From Curtobacterium sp. HSID17257 (GTDB lineage Bacteria > Actinomycetota > Actinomycetes > Actinomycetales > Microbacteriaceae), in NCBI RefSeq assembly GCF_003989515.1, contig NZ_RBLU01000001.1, positions 62,001-126,000 of the forward strand: 64,000 nt of DNA. The letters run 5' to 3'. Made by a program: the position numbers and the translations under genes. The notes below the pieces were generated by a model, which did not search any database, was not told where the DNA came from, and was given only the letters and a program-made list of their open reading frames with translations. This document shows positions 63,139 through 64,000 of this stretch, one piece after another; within the stretch, counting starts at the first letter, position 1; the number at the start of each line of letters is the position of its first letter.

Positions 63139-64000
63139 TCGGGCGCGGTGCGCTCCGCGAGCGGCACGACCGGCGACGGCAGCTCCGCTTCGGGTTCCGG
63201 GCGCACGCCGAACAGGGCGTCGAGGGCGCCGACGAACTCCTCGCCGCGGCCTGCGCGACCGAGCTCACGCGCGCGCACCGACGGGCGGTGCAGCAGGACG
63301 CCGACCAGGTGCCGGAGCGCCCGCTCGGTCTGCTCGACGGACTCGGGGTCGGCGTCGCGACGCTTCGCCCGGTCGATCTCGTCGTCGAGGATGTCGAAGA
63401 CGTGCTTGCGGAAGGCGACGAGTGCCGGCGTGGTCGACTGCTCGAGCGCCTGCGCACGGAAGCGGGACACGGCGTCGTCGACCATCTGCCGGGCCTCGGA
63501 CTCGGCGTTCAGCTCGGCGATCGGCGCGTGGATGCTGATCGTCTCGAGGTCGAGGAGCTCGACACCGTCGACGTCGGCGGCGTCGGGGTCCACGTTGCGG
63601 GGGAGTCCGAGGTCGATGACGATGCGGCGCTGGCCGTCGTCGAGGTCGGCCGGTTCGACGACCGGGACCTCGCTCGAGGTGCAGGTGATGACGACGTCGC
63701 TCGTGCCGATGGCCTGGCGCAGGTCGGTCGCGGCGACCAGGTCGTGCTTCGCGGCGAACCACGGTGCGCGGCCGGAGGGCGAGAAGACCTGGATGGTCAT
63801 GGCGCCGCGGTCGCGCAGGGCCGCGATGGTGGTGGCGGCGTAGCTGCCGGTGCCGACGAGCAGCACGCGGGTCCGTGCCCAGTCGGTGATGCGCGACGAG
63901 GCGAGCTCGAGGCCGAGTCGGACGAGCGACCGACCGGCTGCGCCGATGCGGGTGCGGGTCTTGACGCCGCGGGAGGTGTGCGCCGCCTCCTGGAAGAGCC
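63093..64000 (-). CDS. hemA: glutamyl-tRNA reductase (5' end outside window)
   Basis: The frame is open from the right edge to the stop at 63093, about 302 residues. It contains the end of the catalytic domain (QEAAHTSRGVKTRTRIG), the NADPH-binding domain (VLLVGTGSYAATTIAAL, then VVITCTSSEVPV and IDLGLPRNVDPD) and the dimerisation domain. HemA reduces glutamyl-tRNA to glutamate-1-semialdehyde, the first committed step of tetrapyrrole synthesis in actinobacteria. The catalytic Cys is in the missing part. The C-terminal tail is longer and more acidic than usual. Confidence 0.92.
   Translation of the reverse strand, partial: LFQEAAHTSRGVKTRTRIGAAGRSLVRLGLELASSRITDWARTRVLLVGTGSYAATTIAALRDRGAMTIQVFSPSGRAPWFAAKHDLVAATDLRQAIGTSDVVITCTSSEVPVVEPADLDDGQRRIVIDLGLPRNVDPDAADVDGVELLDLETISIHAPIAELNAESEARQMVDDAVSRFRAQALEQSTTPALVAFRKHVFDILDDEIDRAKRRDADPESVEQTERALRHLVGVLLHRPSVRARELGRAGRGEEFVGALDALFGVRPEPEAELPSPVVPLAERTAPECPVSSDRTGEADAS

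Noticed and set aside
1..64000. tRNA genes, rRNA genes and CRISPR arrays
   Set aside because: No cloverleaf-like segment with a GGTTCRANYCC-type arm in a suitable setting and no regularly spaced short repeats were seen. A tRNAscan-SE or CRISPR finder run would settle this.

Overview
The window is high-GC DNA from an actinobacterium. A NucS/EndoMS-type mismatch endonuclease, many leaderless GTG/ATG starts placed about 6 bases after a TAnnnT or CAGGAT hexamer, and the overall gene style point to Microbacteriaceae, with Curtobacterium as my best guess. The genus is inference. I see no tRNA, rRNA, CRISPR array, transposase or integrase.

Positions 1-36340 look like ordinary chromosome. In order they hold a truncated GH20 hexosaminidase, an esterase plus DHA2-type efflux pair, a GNAT acetyltransferase, and a small secreted protein followed by a two-helix membrane protein. 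Next comes a divergent sugar-catabolism locus (Gfo/Idh/MocA oxidoreductase, TIM-barrel isomerase, MFS symporter) with two dyads in the shared promoter region. A carboxylesterase, a DszC/SfnB-like flavin monooxygenase with an AmiS/UreI-type membrane protein, a TetR regulator, two NUDIX hydrolases (one at the far right end), a P-loop kinase and an SDR follow. A MFS/HAD/NucS/MFS block faces a LacI regulator across a perfect 22-bp palindrome. After these come an AAA ATPase with its own dyad, a flippase/MATE pair, an NCS2 permease, a GT-C-like membrane protein, a PIN-type toxin-antitoxin pair, an M13 peptidase and a degenerate beta-lactamase-fold protein.

Positions 36692-48824 carry a compact, apparently complete thiopeptide (RiPP) gene cluster. 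A good promoter precedes a 55-residue precursor gene that I found by reading the DNA directly. A long hairpin follows, and then six overlapping genes: glutamyl-transferring dehydratase, elimination-domain protein, pyridine-synthase-like protein, FMN azoline dehydrogenase, ocin-ThiF/RRE partner and YcaO cyclodehydratase with a terminal PxPxP. A convergent ABC transporter pair lies beside it. The predicted 13-residue core has only two Cys and differs from the classical Cys/Thr-rich cores. Even so, it keeps Ser1, Cys5, Cys9 and Ser10 in the positions seen in nosiheptide and micrococcin cores, which suggests a 26-membered macrocycle.

Positions 50373-62624 are a polymorphic-toxin locus. A 2392-residue secreted Rhs/YD-repeat protein with two PA14 domains ends in a lower-GC small toxin domain, and its immunity gene overlaps the stop codon. 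Downstream lies an array of displaced Rhs tips, toxin ends and immunity genes. One tip carries about 620 bp nearly identical to the parent's 3' core. Two 238-bp direct repeats, 2561 bp apart, flank the orphan module. Several pieces are frameshifted scars. The window ends with a NUDIX hydrolase overlapping the 3' end of hemA, whose 5' part lies outside.

The two most interesting systems are the Cys-poor thiopeptide cluster and the recombining Rhs toxin/immunity array. A hypothetical secreted-peptide/membrane-protein pair at 4920-5682 could be a third antagonism system.
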